Shown piece by piece: positions 1 through 8,409 of a stretch of DNA of 64,000 nucleotides. Position 1 is the stretch's first letter. Each line of letters starts with the position of its first letter. Both the position numbers and the translations under genes were made by a program. The notes beneath the pieces are model-generated. The model did no database searches. It had not been told where the DNA came from and saw nothing but the letters and a program-made list of their open reading frames with translations. The DNA is from Chitinophagaceae bacterium (GTDB lineage Bacteria > Bacteroidota > Bacteroidia > Chitinophagales > Chitinophagaceae): positions 22,765-86,764 of the forward strand of contig SAIX01000049.1 in assembly GCA_004028765.1 (NCBI GenBank), given 5' to 3'.

Positions 1-299
1 AGGGGCTATCTGCAGAGCAGGAACAACTGATCGCGAGATTGTTGTTCCGTATTCAATCCGTAAAAAAAGCGAAGAACAATAAATACATTCTCCTGAATGC
101 CCCGAATGAAAAACTGAAAGAGATCATTTCATTGTTACCCGGAATGAAAAGCCCGACGGTATTGCCGCTGGCAGAAGAAGGCTGGAGCAGTGTACACAGC
201 GTGCTGAATGAAAACGAATTCTGGGACATCATTGAGCAACTGAAAGCTGCGGGAGCACAGGGGATACTAGTGGTGCCGATTGAAAAGATGGTGGTGTAG
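1..299 (+). CDS. hisG: ATP phosphoribosyltransferase, C-terminal part (runs off the left edge)
   Basis: The frame is open from base 3 to the stop at 297-299 and gives about 98 residues of the end of HisG, the first enzyme of histidine synthesis (ATP + PRPP to phosphoribosyl-ATP). The visible part is the ACT-like C-terminal regulatory domain found only in the long, HisZ-independent form; its typical features here are the run PTVLPLAEEGWSSVHSVL and the terminal GILVVPIEKMVV. Long-form enzymes are usually feedback-inhibited by histidine through this domain. The gene heads the his cluster, with hisD 128 bases downstream after a repeat-filled gap. The true start lies outside the window. Confidence 0.93.
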   Translation, partial: GLSAEQEQLIARLLFRIQSVKKAKNNKYILLNAPNEKLKEIISLLPGMKSPTVLPLAEEGWSSVHSVLNENEFWDIIEQLKAAGAQGILVVPIEKMVV

Positions 300-304
300 G
301 GGAG

Positions 305-415
305 GTAGGAGTTAAAAGTTAGGAGTTAGAAGTTAAAAGTTAGAAGTGAAGGTGGGGCTCTCTGCGAAACTTCGCGGCCTTCGCGGCTCTGCGTTGAAAA
401 ATATTTTTTATCTCG
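305..415. repeat. Dispersed repeat words g and c between hisG and hisD
   Basis: The 128-base gap is almost wholly repeat words. First comes an AGTTAAAAGTTAGGAGTTAG-like run (word g), then a CTCTGCGAAACTTCGCGGCC-like word c ending in GCGTTGAAAAAT. The same words recur in at least ten other gaps of this window. No promoter or terminator is evident, so hisG and hisD may still be co-transcribed. Confidence 0.8.
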
Positions 416-427
416 AACCAAATATAC

Positions 428-1705
428 ATGCAACAAATAAAATACCCGGCCAAAGATCAATGGTCTTCCATATTAAAAAGGCCGGTGATCGATAACAGTT
501 CCTTACAGCAAACGGTAAAAACCGTGATGGAACAAGTGCGGATGAACGGTGATGAAGCGATCAGAAAATACAGCTTACAATTCGATGGCGTTGCACCCGA
601 TGATTTTTTAGTGCCTGCAGAAGATTTTGCTACCGCTGAAAAAGCCGTTTCTGCAGAACTGAAAAAAGCGATACAACAGGCGGCTGCCAATATCCGTCTC
701 TTCCATGAACAACAGGTTACAAAGCCAGCTGTTGTTGAAACCATGCCCGGTATCCAATGCTGGCGCAGTTCAGTGGGAATTGAAAAAGTAGGGCTGTATA
801 TTCCGGGCGGTACGGCACCATTGTTCTCTACCATCTTAATGCTCGCGATCCCCGCGAAGATCGCCGGTTGTAAGGAGATCATTTTATGTTCCCCCCCAGG
901 AAAAGATGGCAAACTGAACCCCGCAATTCTATATGCCGCATCGCTGACAGGTATCACGTCAGTATATCGCATAGGAGGTGTACAGGCCATTGCTGCAATG
1001 ACCTACGGCACAGAAACCATTCCCAAAGTGTATAAAATTTTTGGTCCGGGTAACCAATATGTAACCTGCGCCAAACAACTGGCACAACAGGAAGGTACCG
1101 CCATCGATATGCCCGCCGGGCCGAGTGAAGTATGTGTAATGGCAGATGATACTGCCGATCCCGTTTTCATTGCCGCCGATCTGTTGAGCCAGGCCGAACA
1201 TGGGGCCGACAGCCAGGTATTACTGGTGAGCACTTCGCCTGCAATCATCGATGTAGTTGAAAAAGAACTTTCTCGGCAACTGGATCTTTTGCCAAGAAAA
1301 GAATTTGCGGCAAAAGCTTTGCAGAACAGCAAAGCCGTTTTACTGAATAACAGGGAAGAAATGATTGAATTGGTAAACGAATATGCGGCCGAACACCTGA
1401 TCATTTCCTGCGCGGAGGAAGATGCAGTTGCAGAACGCATCATAAATGCAGGCTCTGTTTTTCTTGGTAATTATTCGCCCGAAAGCGTGGGTGATTATGC
1501 AAGCGGCACCAATCATACACTTCCTACCAATGGCTATGCCCGGGCATACAGCGGAGTGAGTGTGGATAGTTTCGTAAAAAAGATCACGTACCAGAAATTA
1601 ACGAAACAGGGCTTGCATCAGATTGCCGCTGCTGTTGAACAGATGGCAATGGCCGAAGGCCTGGAAGCACATGCCAATGCCGTTCGGGTAAGGATCCAGT
1701 CATAA
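428..1705 (+). CDS. hisD: Histidinol dehydrogenase
   Basis: HisD carries out the last two steps of histidine synthesis, oxidising L-histidinol to histidine with two NAD+. The 425 residues match the family length. Visible signatures are GPGNQYVTCAKQ and IDMPAGPSEVCVMAD, which form the family pattern around residues 205-240. Putative zinc and substrate ligands are in AEHGADSQ, in SVGDYASGTNHTLPT and in the late LHQIAAAVEQMAMAEGLEAH-type region. The start ATG follows the repeat-filled gap, and the next gene begins 10 bases after the stop, as in an operon. Confidence 0.97.
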   Translation: MQQIKYPAKDQWSSILKRPVIDNSSLQQTVKTVMEQVRMNGDEAIRKYSLQFDGVAPDDFLVPAEDFATAEKAVSAELKKAIQQAAANIRLFHEQQVTKPAVVETMPGIQCWRSSVGIEKVGLYIPGGTAPLFSTILMLAIPAKIAGCKEIILCSPPGKDGKLNPAILYAASLTGITSVYRIGGVQAIAAMTYGTETIPKVYKIFGPGNQYVTCAKQLAQQEGTAIDMPAGPSEVCVMADDTADPVFIAADLLSQAEHGADSQVLLVSTSPAIIDVVEKELSRQLDLLPRKEFAAKALQNSKAVLLNNREEMIELVNEYAAEHLIISCAEEDAVAERIINAGSVFLGNYSPESVGDYASGTNHTLPTNGYARAYSGVSVDSFVKKITYQKLTKQGLHQIAAAVEQMAMAEGLEAHANAVRVRIQS

Positions 1706-1715
1706 AAAAAGCACT

Positions 1716-2135
1716 ATGTTCGAATACAAACTCATCGCGAAGGAAAATATGCAGAGCATTATCCCGCTGCTGCAGGTTCTGAATGATAAGATCGAAAGAA
1801 AAATACTGGAAGAAAGGCTTGCAGAAATGCTGCAGCGGGGATATGAATGCCTCGGTGTATATGATGGCGAAAAACTTATCGGCATCTGCGGGATATGGAT
1901 ACTTGTAAAATATTATGCCGGCCGCCACATCGAGCCCGATAATGTAATGATACTGCCTGAATACCGCAACAGGGGCATTGGCGAGGAAATGATGCAATGG
2001 ATATATGCGTATGGCCGTTCAAAAGGTTGTGTGTCATCTGAACTGAATTGTTATACCACGAACAGCGGCGGCCAGAAATTCTGGGCCAACGAAGGATATA
2101 AAATACTGGGGTTTCACTACCAAAAAAATCTGTAA
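1716..2135 (+). CDS. GNAT-family N-acetyltransferase inside the his operon
   Basis: 139 residues, a single GNAT fold. The acetyl-CoA pyrophosphate-binding loop is visible as the PEYRNRGIGEEMMQW segment (R/Q-x-x-G-x-G/A pattern), followed by a late beta strand region ending GYKILGFHYQKNL. The family transfers an acyl group from acyl-CoA to an amine; the substrate cannot be read from the sequence. It lies 10 bases after hisD and 10 bases before hisC, so it is almost certainly co-transcribed. It is not a known histidine-pathway enzyme. A role in acetylating a pathway amine or a small molecule is only a guess. Confidence 0.85.
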   Translation: MFEYKLIAKENMQSIIPLLQVLNDKIERKILEERLAEMLQRGYECLGVYDGEKLIGICGIWILVKYYAGRHIEPDNVMILPEYRNRGIGEEMMQWIYAYGRSKGCVSSELNCYTTNSGGQKFWANEGYKILGFHYQKNL

Positions 2136-2145
2136 AAGAAAAAAT

Positions 2146-3201
2146 ATGGCATTTGATCTCGATACATTTGTAAGGCCCAATATCAAAAAACTTATCCCGT
2201 ATTCTTCCGCCAGGGATGAATTCAGCGGGGAGGCAAAAATATTTCTCGATGCGAATGAGAACAGCCTTGGCTCACCATTGCTCAAATGGTATAACCGATA
2301 CCCGGATCCACACCAGCTTGCGATCAAGAAAAAACTGGCGGTGATAAAATCCATCGGTGCGGAACATATTTTTCTCGGCAATGGCAGCGATGAATGTATC
2401 GATCTTTTATTCCGCAGCTTTTGTGAACCGGGAAAAGACAATGTGATCATTTGTCCGCCCACCTATGGTATGTATGAAGTATCTGCCAATATCAATGATG
2501 TGGCGATCAGGAAAGCGCCGTTGCTGGATGATTTTCAACTCAACCTCGCACATATCGAAACACTGGCGGATGCCAACACAAAACTCATCTGGCTTTGTTC
2601 TCCCAATAACCCGACGGGCAATGCATTGAACAGATCCGATATTGAAATGGTGCTGAATAATTTTGAAGGGATCGTTGTGATCGATGAAGCCTATATCAAT
2701 TTCTCGAAACAGAAATCATTTATACAGGAACTGGCCGATTATCCGAACCTCGTTGTATTGCAGACACTGAGTAAGGCATGGGGCCTGGCCGGGCTTCGGC
2801 TCGGGATGGCATTCGCTTCTGAAGCCATTATCGGGATTCTTGATAAAGTAAAACCTCCTTATAATATCAATCAAGCCACACAGGAACTGGTGCTGAAAGC
2901 ACTGGATGAAGTGGGGCAGGTAAATGATATGATCCGCCTGCTGGTGGATATGCGCGATGCACTTGCCGATGTGTTCCGGTCGATGCCAACCGTGGAGAAA
3001 GTATATCCCTCCGATGCCAATTTTTTCCTGGTAAAGATCAGGGAAGCCAGGAAAATCTATGAATTTTTACTCGGGAAAGGTATCGTGGTGCGCGACAGGA
3101 GCCATGTGAAACTGATTGAAGACTGTCTGCGTATCACCGTTGGCACAGAACAGGAAAACACGCAGCTGGTGGAAGCGATGCAGCAATGGTATGAACAATA
3201 A
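2146..3201 (+). CDS. hisC: Histidinol-phosphate aminotransferase
   Basis: PLP-dependent class I/II aminotransferase converting imidazole acetol phosphate and glutamate to histidinol phosphate. 351 residues, normal length. It starts with a DTFVRPNIKKLIPYSSARDE segment typical of HisC. The motif SPNNPTGNAL precedes VVIDEAYINF, which carries the PLP-contacting Asp and Tyr. The Schiff-base lysine is in TLSKAWGLAGLRLG near residue 210, and the phosphate-binding Arg is in the same stretch. It sits 10 bases downstream of the acetyltransferase and 57 bases before the sugar dehydrogenase. Confidence 0.96.
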   Translation: MAFDLDTFVRPNIKKLIPYSSARDEFSGEAKIFLDANENSLGSPLLKWYNRYPDPHQLAIKKKLAVIKSIGAEHIFLGNGSDECIDLLFRSFCEPGKDNVIICPPTYGMYEVSANINDVAIRKAPLLDDFQLNLAHIETLADANTKLIWLCSPNNPTGNALNRSDIEMVLNNFEGIVVIDEAYINFSKQKSFIQELADYPNLVVLQTLSKAWGLAGLRLGMAFASEAIIGILDKVKPPYNINQATQELVLKALDEVGQVNDMIRLLVDMRDALADVFRSMPTVEKVYPSDANFFLVKIREARKIYEFLLGKGIVVRDRSHVKLIEDCLRITVGTEQENTQLVEAMQQWYEQ

Positions 3202-3258
3202 ACAAAACCGCCGGGTATCTGTTTTCATTGTAATTTCAAAGCCCAAATAAATACTGTT

Positions 3259-4578
3259 ATGAAAAACAACTTTCTTCTCTCACTCTCATTACTGGCCGTT
3301 TTCAGCGCCTGCGCCCAGCAACCGGGCGATAACCCTGGTGTTTATTCACCTGAAAAGAGCGCTGTCCCGAAACCGGCAGGGCTCGTAGCTGATGCGGACA
3401 ACGCCGGATTAAAACTGCCCGCAGGTTTTGGTGCGATCAAAGTTGCGGATGGCATTGGCCGTGCAAGACATATTGTGGTTACCCAGCAGGGAGATATTTA
3501 TGTAAAACTGATGCGTGCTGTGGATGGGAAAGGAGTTTTAAAATTGCATGACAACAATGGTGATGGTAAATCAGACGCCACCACCGGCTTTGGTAATTAT
3601 GGCGGTACAGGTATCGCCATTAAGAACGGGTACCTCTACGCATCTTCCGATGAAGAAGTGTTCCGCTATAAGCTGGATGCAAAAGGCGATGTGATCGCCC
3701 CGCTTCAACCTGAAAAAATTATTTCCGGACTGATTAACCGCCGCCAGCATGAATCAAAGTCCATCGCGCTGGATAACAATGGAAATATTTATGTGAACAT
3801 CGGCGCTTATTCCAATTCCTGCCAGGAGCGCGACAGGCAAACAGGTTCAATGGGGATGAAACCCTGCCCCATACTCGATTCTGCCGGTGGCATCTGGCAG
3901 TTCAAAGCGGATAAACTGAACCAGACTTATGGAGATGGGGTTCGCTATGCCACCGGTTTGCGCAATGTCGTAGGGCTCGACTGGAACAGCCAGGCCAACC
4001 AGCTGTTTGTAATGCAGCATGGAAGAGATGACCTGCATAATATTTTCCCTGCCTTATACACCGAGCAGGAAAATGCAGACCTGCCTGCTGAAACCATGTA
4101 TGCTTTAAAGAAAGGCGACAACGCGGGCTGGCCTTATATTTATTACGATCCTTTTAAGAATAAAAAAATACAATCACCTGAATATGGTGGCGATGGTAAG
4201 AAAGAAGGCAGCAGCGAATATGTAGATCCGGTTGTAGCATTCCCTGCGCACATGGCGCCGAATGGATTATTGTTTTATACCGGGAATATGTTTCCTGCAA
4301 AATATAAGAATGGTGCATTCATTGCATTTCATGGTTCCTGGAACCGCGCACCACTTCCGCAGGAAGGATATTATGTAGCATTTGTTCCTTTTGAGAATGG
4401 AAAACCCAGTGGTAAATGGGAAGTATTCGCCAATGGTTTTGCAGGCATAGAAGTGGTTACCGGTACGCGCGGCGCGCAACACCGCCCTTGCGGATTGGCC
4501 CAGGGCCCCGATGGGTCGCTCTACGTATCCGATGATGTTAAGGGAACCATTTACCGTATCATTTATACCGGCAAATAA
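3259..4578 (+). CDS. Exported PQQ-type sugar (sorbosone/glucose) dehydrogenase-like lipoprotein
   Basis: 439 residues beginning with a lipoprotein signal peptide whose lipobox is FSAC near residue 18, so the protein is predicted to be anchored at the cell envelope. The remainder is a six-bladed beta propeller of the glucose/sorbosone dehydrogenase type. Visible family features are RARHIVVTQQGDIYV, YATGLRNVVGLDW, QHGRDDLHN, FIAFHGSWNR and DGSLYVSDDVKGTIYRI. Such proteins oxidise sugars in the periplasm with PQQ and pass electrons to a cytochrome c, and the next gene, 3 bases on, encodes one. Substrate and cofactor are inferred from the family only. Its place between hisC and hisB is odd. Confidence 0.85.
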   Translation: MKNNFLLSLSLLAVFSACAQQPGDNPGVYSPEKSAVPKPAGLVADADNAGLKLPAGFGAIKVADGIGRARHIVVTQQGDIYVKLMRAVDGKGVLKLHDNNGDGKSDATTGFGNYGGTGIAIKNGYLYASSDEEVFRYKLDAKGDVIAPLQPEKIISGLINRRQHESKSIALDNNGNIYVNIGAYSNSCQERDRQTGSMGMKPCPILDSAGGIWQFKADKLNQTYGDGVRYATGLRNVVGLDWNSQANQLFVMQHGRDDLHNIFPALYTEQENADLPAETMYALKKGDNAGWPYIYYDPFKNKKIQSPEYGGDGKKEGSSEYVDPVVAFPAHMAPNGLLFYTGNMFPAKYKNGAFIAFHGSWNRAPLPQEGYYVAFVPFENGKPSGKWEVFANGFAGIEVVTGTRGAQHRPCGLAQGPDGSLYVSDDVKGTIYRIIYTGK

Positions 4579-4581
4579 AGT

Positions 4582-5052
4582 ATGAAACAAAAAGCATTGA
4601 TGGCACTAAGTGCATTGGCCCTGCTCTCATTCCAAACGGCTCCAAAAAAAACTGCTTCTGCTTCGGCGGTGAATAAATCCAATGCTGCCACGCCTGCAAA
4701 GACGACTGCAGGCAATGCAGCTGTGATGGAAAGGGGGAAAACGGTTTACCTCACCCAATGCCTTGCCTGTCACCAGGTAGATGGCGGTGGTGTACCTCAC
4801 CTGAATGCACCCCTTGATGGCGCAACTGCGGTTACGGGTAAAGACAAGGCAAAACTGATTACGATTGTGATAAAGGGACTAAAAGGGGTGGAACTGGATG
4901 GCGAATTTTACAGCAATGCCATGGCCCCGCATCCTGAAATGACCGATCAGCAGATTGCAGATGTATTAACCTATATAAGGAACAGTTGGAGCAATAAAGC
5001 CTCTGCTGTTACAGCAGCGGAAGTAAAAGCCGTTAGGGCTAAAATAAAATGA
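4582..5052 (+). CDS. Exported class I c-type cytochrome
   Basis: 156 residues with an N-terminal hydrophobic export signal, then an Ala/Thr/Lys-rich linker to about residue 45 and one cytochrome c domain. The haem-binding motif is CLACHQ, and the sixth ligand is probably the Met in [20 protein letters not shown], followed by the usual helix VLTYIRNSW. It is the likely electron acceptor for the sugar dehydrogenase immediately upstream (3-base gap). Its TGA stop is followed after one base by the hisB ATG, so it is tightly coupled to a cytoplasmic histidine gene. Confidence 0.9.
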   Translation: MKQKALMALSALALLSFQTAPKKTASASAVNKSNAATPAKTTAGNAAVMERGKTVYLTQCLACHQVDGGGVPHLNAPLDGATAVTGKDKAKLITIVIKGLKGVELDGEFYSNAMAPHPEMTDQQIADVLTYIRNSWSNKASAVTAAEVKAVRAKIK

Positions 5053-5053
5053 A

Positions 5054-6187
5054 ATGGCCAAAAGGATCTTATTTATTGACAGGGATGGAGTAGTGTTACA
5101 GGAACCGCCTTTGGATTTCCAGGTAGACAGTATTGAGAAAACTTCTTTTGTTCCCGGGGCAATCACTGCATTGGCACGGATAGCAGCAGAACTGGATTTT
5201 TATAAAGTGATGGTGACCAACCAGGACGGGTTGGGTACTGAATCGTATCCTGAAAAAGATTTTAGCCCTTATCATAACCTGATGCTGCGCACATTGCAGG
5301 GTGAAGGGTTTGTGTTTGATGAAATGATCATCGACAAAACTTTTGCACACGAAAACAAGCCTACACGTAAACCGGGTACAGCTTTACTGCAGCACTTCAT
5401 CAACAACCCGGAATATGATCTCGCCAATTCATTTGTGATCGGCGACAGGTGGAGTGATATTGAACTGGCAAAAAACCTCGGTTGTAAAGCCATTTATTTT
5501 CGTTCAGGTCTGCACCAGTTAACGGATGAACAGGAAATAAGGTTGCGTGAGACGATCGTTTTTGAAACCGGCGACTGGCAGGCAGTATATACTTTTCTGA
5601 AGCTTGGATTAAGAAAAGTAACGCATGAACGGAATACAAACGAAACAAAGATCCATATAGAACTGAACCTGGATGGCAGCGGTAAGGCAAAAATTGAAAC
5701 GGGCCTTGGTTTTTTTGATCATATGCTCGACCAGATCGCGAGGCATGGGAAGATGGATCTCACCGTGATCACAAAAGGTGACCTGCATATTGATGAACAC
5801 CACACTATTGAAGATACCGGTATTGCTTTGGGCGAAGCGTTTGCAAAAGCGCTGGCCGATAAACGCGGCATGGAAAGATATGGATTCGCACTGCCGATGG
5901 ATGAAGCCGAAGCAAAAGTACTGATCGATTTCGGCGGGCGTAACTGGATCGTTTGGGATGCTGAATTTAAAAGAGAAAAAATAGGGGAGGTGCCTACTGA
6001 AATGTTTTTTCATTTCTTCAAATCATTCAGTGATGCGGCAAAATGCAACCTGAACATCGAATGTACCGGCGAGAACGAACACCATAAAATTGAAGCCATC
6101 TTCAAAGCCTTTGCCAAAGCTATCCGTATGGCCGTAAAGCGCGACCCGATGAGTAATCACCTGCCTTCTACGAAAGGGGTTTTGTGA
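5054..6187 (+). CDS. hisB: Bifunctional histidinol-phosphatase / imidazoleglycerol-phosphate dehydratase
   Basis: 377 residues, two domains. Residues 1 to about 165 are a HAD phosphatase: catalytic DRDG in LFIDRDGVV, then NQDGLGT and the late [15 protein letters not shown] motif. From about residue 190 comes the dehydratase, with metal-binding histidine clusters in [29 protein letters not shown] and [17 protein letters not shown]. It performs steps 6 and 8 of histidine synthesis. The start ATG lies one base after the cytochrome c stop. After it, the his genes stop and resume at hisH about 9 kb downstream. Confidence 0.97.
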   Translation: MAKRILFIDRDGVVLQEPPLDFQVDSIEKTSFVPGAITALARIAAELDFYKVMVTNQDGLGTESYPEKDFSPYHNLMLRTLQGEGFVFDEMIIDKTFAHENKPTRKPGTALLQHFINNPEYDLANSFVIGDRWSDIELAKNLGCKAIYFRSGLHQLTDEQEIRLRETIVFETGDWQAVYTFLKLGLRKVTHERNTNETKIHIELNLDGSGKAKIETGLGFFDHMLDQIARHGKMDLTVITKGDLHIDEHHTIEDTGIALGEAFAKALADKRGMERYGFALPMDEAEAKVLIDFGGRNWIVWDAEFKREKIGEVPTEMFFHFFKSFSDAAKCNLNIECTGENEHHKIEAIFKAFAKAIRMAVKRDPMSNHLPSTKGVL

Positions 6188-6190
6188 GAG

Positions 6191-6257
6191 AGTTAAAAGT
6201 GAATAGTTAAAAGTGAGGAACAGTATACTTTAGACTTTTAACTATTCACTTTTAACT
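6191..6257. terminator. Perfect 24-bp inverted repeat between convergent hisB and DUF2147 genes
   Basis: The arms at 6191-6214 and 6234-6257 are exact reverse complements (AGTTAAAAGTGAATAGTTAA and four more bases), with a 19-base loop. They fit precisely between the stop codons of hisB (6187) and the minus-strand gene (6259). The stem is AT-rich and is built from the dispersed word g plus its inverted copy. It may act as a bidirectional terminator or RNA 3'-end stabiliser; this is inference. Confidence 0.7.
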
Positions 6258-6258
6258 T

Positions 6259-6696
6259 TTAACTCTGCCTCACCCTCGTCCACACTTCCGTTCTCCCGAT
6301 CAGTGAAATGCCGATATAGCCACGGATGCTGAGTGTATTGGCATCTTTAAGTTTCATGTAGCATTTATAGTCTTTCCCGTTTTTGGGGTCATAGATACGA
6401 CCGCTGTTCCATTCACCGTCATTGTATGTAAAACTGCGCAGCAGGATGGTGCCCTGTAAAGGTTTTGTACGAAGTGATGCATCAGGGTTATTGGCGTCGA
6501 GTTTGGGGTTGCCATTTTTATCATTGGGTTCTTTCATCCAGATAAGCCTGCCGAAATATTGGTTTCCTTCTTTATAGATCTGCACTTTCCCTTCGCCCGT
6601 GGAACTTAACCAGGTACCGATGATGTCATCAGGCCCACCATAGGCAAAAGCTTTCGAACAAAGGAAAAGACCGATAAGAACCCATATCTTTTTCAT
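6259..6696 (-). CDS. Exported DUF2147 protein
   Basis: 145 residues with a cleavable signal peptide (cut probably after SKAFA). The mature part has the DUF2147 pattern: DDIIGTWLSSTGEGKVQIY, then YFGRLIWMKEP, LLRSFTYNDGEWNSGRIYDP, NGKDYKCYMKL and a final IRGYIGISLIGRTEVWTRV. The domain is a small beta-barrel of unknown function, common in exported proteins of Bacteroidota and Proteobacteria, where WNGG/GRIYDP-type motifs are conserved. Transcribed convergently with hisB. The stop TAA is contributed by the inverted repeat. Confidence 0.87.
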   Translation of the reverse strand: MKKIWVLIGLFLCSKAFAYGGPDDIIGTWLSSTGEGKVQIYKEGNQYFGRLIWMKEPNDKNGNPKLDANNPDASLRTKPLQGTILLRSFTYNDGEWNSGRIYDPKNGKDYKCYMKLKDANTLSIRGYIGISLIGRTEVWTRVRQS

Positions 6697-6785
6697 GTAA
6701 ATGATTTTTCAAAAATTCATGATCCAGAAAACAGAAATTTAAGTCAGGATTTGATAACAATTTCAATATTCGTTCTTCTTTTGAT

Positions 6786-6958
6786 TTTTTTTCACCACAG
6801 AGGCACAGAGTGTATGAAGTTTCGCGGAGGTGGTTAAAGAAGTTAAAAAGGTTAAAGAGGTCAAATTACTTTCCGATTTGCTGCTCCTTGTTCTTCTGCT
6901 CCTCTGCTCCCTTTAACATTCATTATCCCTTGTTCGATATTCAATATTCCCTACGCGA
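6786..6958 (-). repeat. Composite dispersed repeat (words a-b-c read on the minus strand)
   Basis: Between the two minus-strand genes is a 263-base gap. Its left part (6697-6785) is AT-rich and would hold the promoter of the DUF2147 gene. Read on the minus strand from 6958, the remainder shows word a (GAATATTGAATATCGAACAA), then a GAGCAGAGGAGCAGAAGAAC-like stretch, word b (tandem GTTAAA units) and word c ending in CTCTGTGCCTCTGTGGTGAA. The element begins directly after the amidohydrolase stop codon. Confidence 0.75.
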
Positions 6959-6959
6959 T

Positions 6960-8231
6960 TCAGGGCTTCACATAGAGCACCCCGTTCTTCATCACAAGCG
7001 CAGTTTTTCGTATCGAGGAAATTTCCTGCGTGGGGTCACCATCAACAGCAATGATATCTGCCAGTAACCCTTTTTTTAACCTGCCGATACTATTGCCATA
7101 TCCAAACACGTCCGCATTTACCGAAGTGGCGCTTTTTAAAACATCAAGTGGTTTCATTCCGTATGCCACCATCGCTTCCATCTCTCTCGCATTGTCACCA
7201 TGTGCATATACGCCCACATCCCCGCCAAAGCAAATTGTCACATTTTTTTTCATCGCCAGCTGAAACGCTTTTCGCTTGGTAATGATACGTGTTGGTTCAG
7301 GCAGGGATCCTTTTATCCATCCGTCATATTGCGCGGTTGCTTCAGCTGCGCTGAGTGTGGGGCAATACGCAGTTTTATGCTGCAGCATCAGGTCAAAAAT
7401 TTCTTCTGTTGCATTGTCGCCATGTTCAATGGTTGAAACACCGGCCAGAATTGCCCTGCGCATCCCTTCTTCAGTAACTGCATGTGCCACTACTTTTCTG
7501 CCGCTGCTTGCTGCCACCGCAACAACCGTTTTTAATTCCTCGAGTGTGAAAGTGGGCTCCGATTTTTTCTTATCAAGTCCCCAGCGGTAATCGGCATATA
7601 CTTTTACAAGATCAGCGCCATTCCCGATCTGTGTCCGCGCTTCTTTGATCAATGCATCCACACCATCTGCTTCAGCCGCACCGCGGATAATGGTATGATC
7701 CGTATTTTTTGTTTTAGGCCCGTAACTCCCGGTGGCTACTATCGCCCTGGTGGCAATAATCATTCTCGGGCCGGGTATTACACCCTTTTCGATTGCGGAT
7801 TTCAATCCCACATCATCATAATCCGCACCCTCAGTGCCGAGATCGCGTACGGTGGTAAACCCGGCCAGCAGTGTTTTTTGCGCATGCACTACAGCCCTTG
7901 CCACTCTTTCCGAGCGCGCTTCATTCAGTACCTGTTCGTCCCATTTGGTTTCATTGTATGGGTGCAGCAGCAGGTGAGAATGCCCTTCGATCAACCCCGG
8001 CAAAAGCGTTTTCCCTTTGAGCTCTATCGTGCGGTAGTTACCACTTGGGTGAATCGAAGCACTCTCTCCAACCGCAGTGATCTTATCGCCACTGATCAAT
8101 ACCGCCCAGTCCTGGTGCAGTGTTTCCCCATCAAATAACCTGTCTGCTTTCAGCAGGATCGCAGTATCGGTTTGCTGTGCTGACGCGCATAGCCCGTTTA
8201 ATAAAAGGGTTGCAATCAATATTTTTTTCAT
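6960..8231 (-). CDS. Exported metal-dependent amidohydrolase
   Basis: 423 residues from the ATG at 8231, chosen because it opens a clear signal peptide (MKKILIATLLLNGLCASAQQ); the frame extends further upstream but would bury that signal. The domain is an imidazolonepropionase/prolidase-like amidohydrolase: the HxH pair in EGHSHLLL, a likely carboxylated Lys in DLVKVYADYRW, His in AHAVTEEGM and TIEHGDNATEE, and the catalytic Asp in FGGDVGVYAHG. It probably hydrolyses a cyclic amide or peptide-like compound in the periplasm; the substrate is unknown. Divergent from the trp operon across a 89-base region. Confidence 0.88.
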   Translation of the reverse strand: MKKILIATLLLNGLCASAQQTDTAILLKADRLFDGETLHQDWAVLISGDKITAVGESASIHPSGNYRTIELKGKTLLPGLIEGHSHLLLHPYNETKWDEQVLNEARSERVARAVVHAQKTLLAGFTTVRDLGTEGADYDDVGLKSAIEKGVIPGPRMIIATRAIVATGSYGPKTKNTDHTIIRGAAEADGVDALIKEARTQIGNGADLVKVYADYRWGLDKKKSEPTFTLEELKTVVAVAASSGRKVVAHAVTEEGMRRAILAGVSTIEHGDNATEEIFDLMLQHKTAYCPTLSAAEATAQYDGWIKGSLPEPTRIITKRKAFQLAMKKNVTICFGGDVGVYAHGDNAREMEAMVAYGMKPLDVLKSATSVNADVFGYGNSIGRLKKGLLADIIAVDGDPTQEISSIRKTALVMKNGVLYVKP

Positions 8232-8320
8232 AGTAAAGGCTGTAGATGAAGATAACAAAGGATCGGGGCTGCTAAAAAAAATTTGTTTATCCAAACATTC
8301 TGCCCCAAATTTGCCCTGTC

Positions 8321-8380
8321 ATGAAACAAATAGCAGGGCAAAATTGGTGGTGGCATTCAAACTCCGGTCGGGGATTGTAA
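8321..8380 (+). CDS. trpL: trp operon leader peptide (19 aa, three consecutive Trp codons)
   Basis: A short frame ATG 8321 to TAA 8378-8380 reads MKQIAGQNWWWHSNSGRGL. The three TGG codons are adjacent at 8345-8353. Trp is rare, and a WWW run just before the trp operon and ahead of a terminator is the hallmark of ribosome-mediated transcription attenuation. With the ribosome stalled on these codons, the GTCGGGG segment at 8368-8374 stays free to form the antiterminator. With normal reading to the stop at 8380, that segment is covered. The peptide itself probably has no other function. Confidence 0.88.
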   Translation: MKQIAGQNWWWHSNSGRGL

Positions 8381-8409
8381 TGGCATGCCAGTACGTTTGA
8401 ATCATATTC

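Noticed and set aside
457..990. Long minus-strand frame opposite hisD
   Set aside because: Shadow of the hisD coding sequence with no domain content; the same holds for other antisense frames.
8282..8313. trp promoter TTTG-N20-CAAATTTG
   Set aside because: One mismatch in the -7 element, and it would place the RNA start only a few bases before the leader ATG and remove the 8311-8318 arm. Not listed as a feature.
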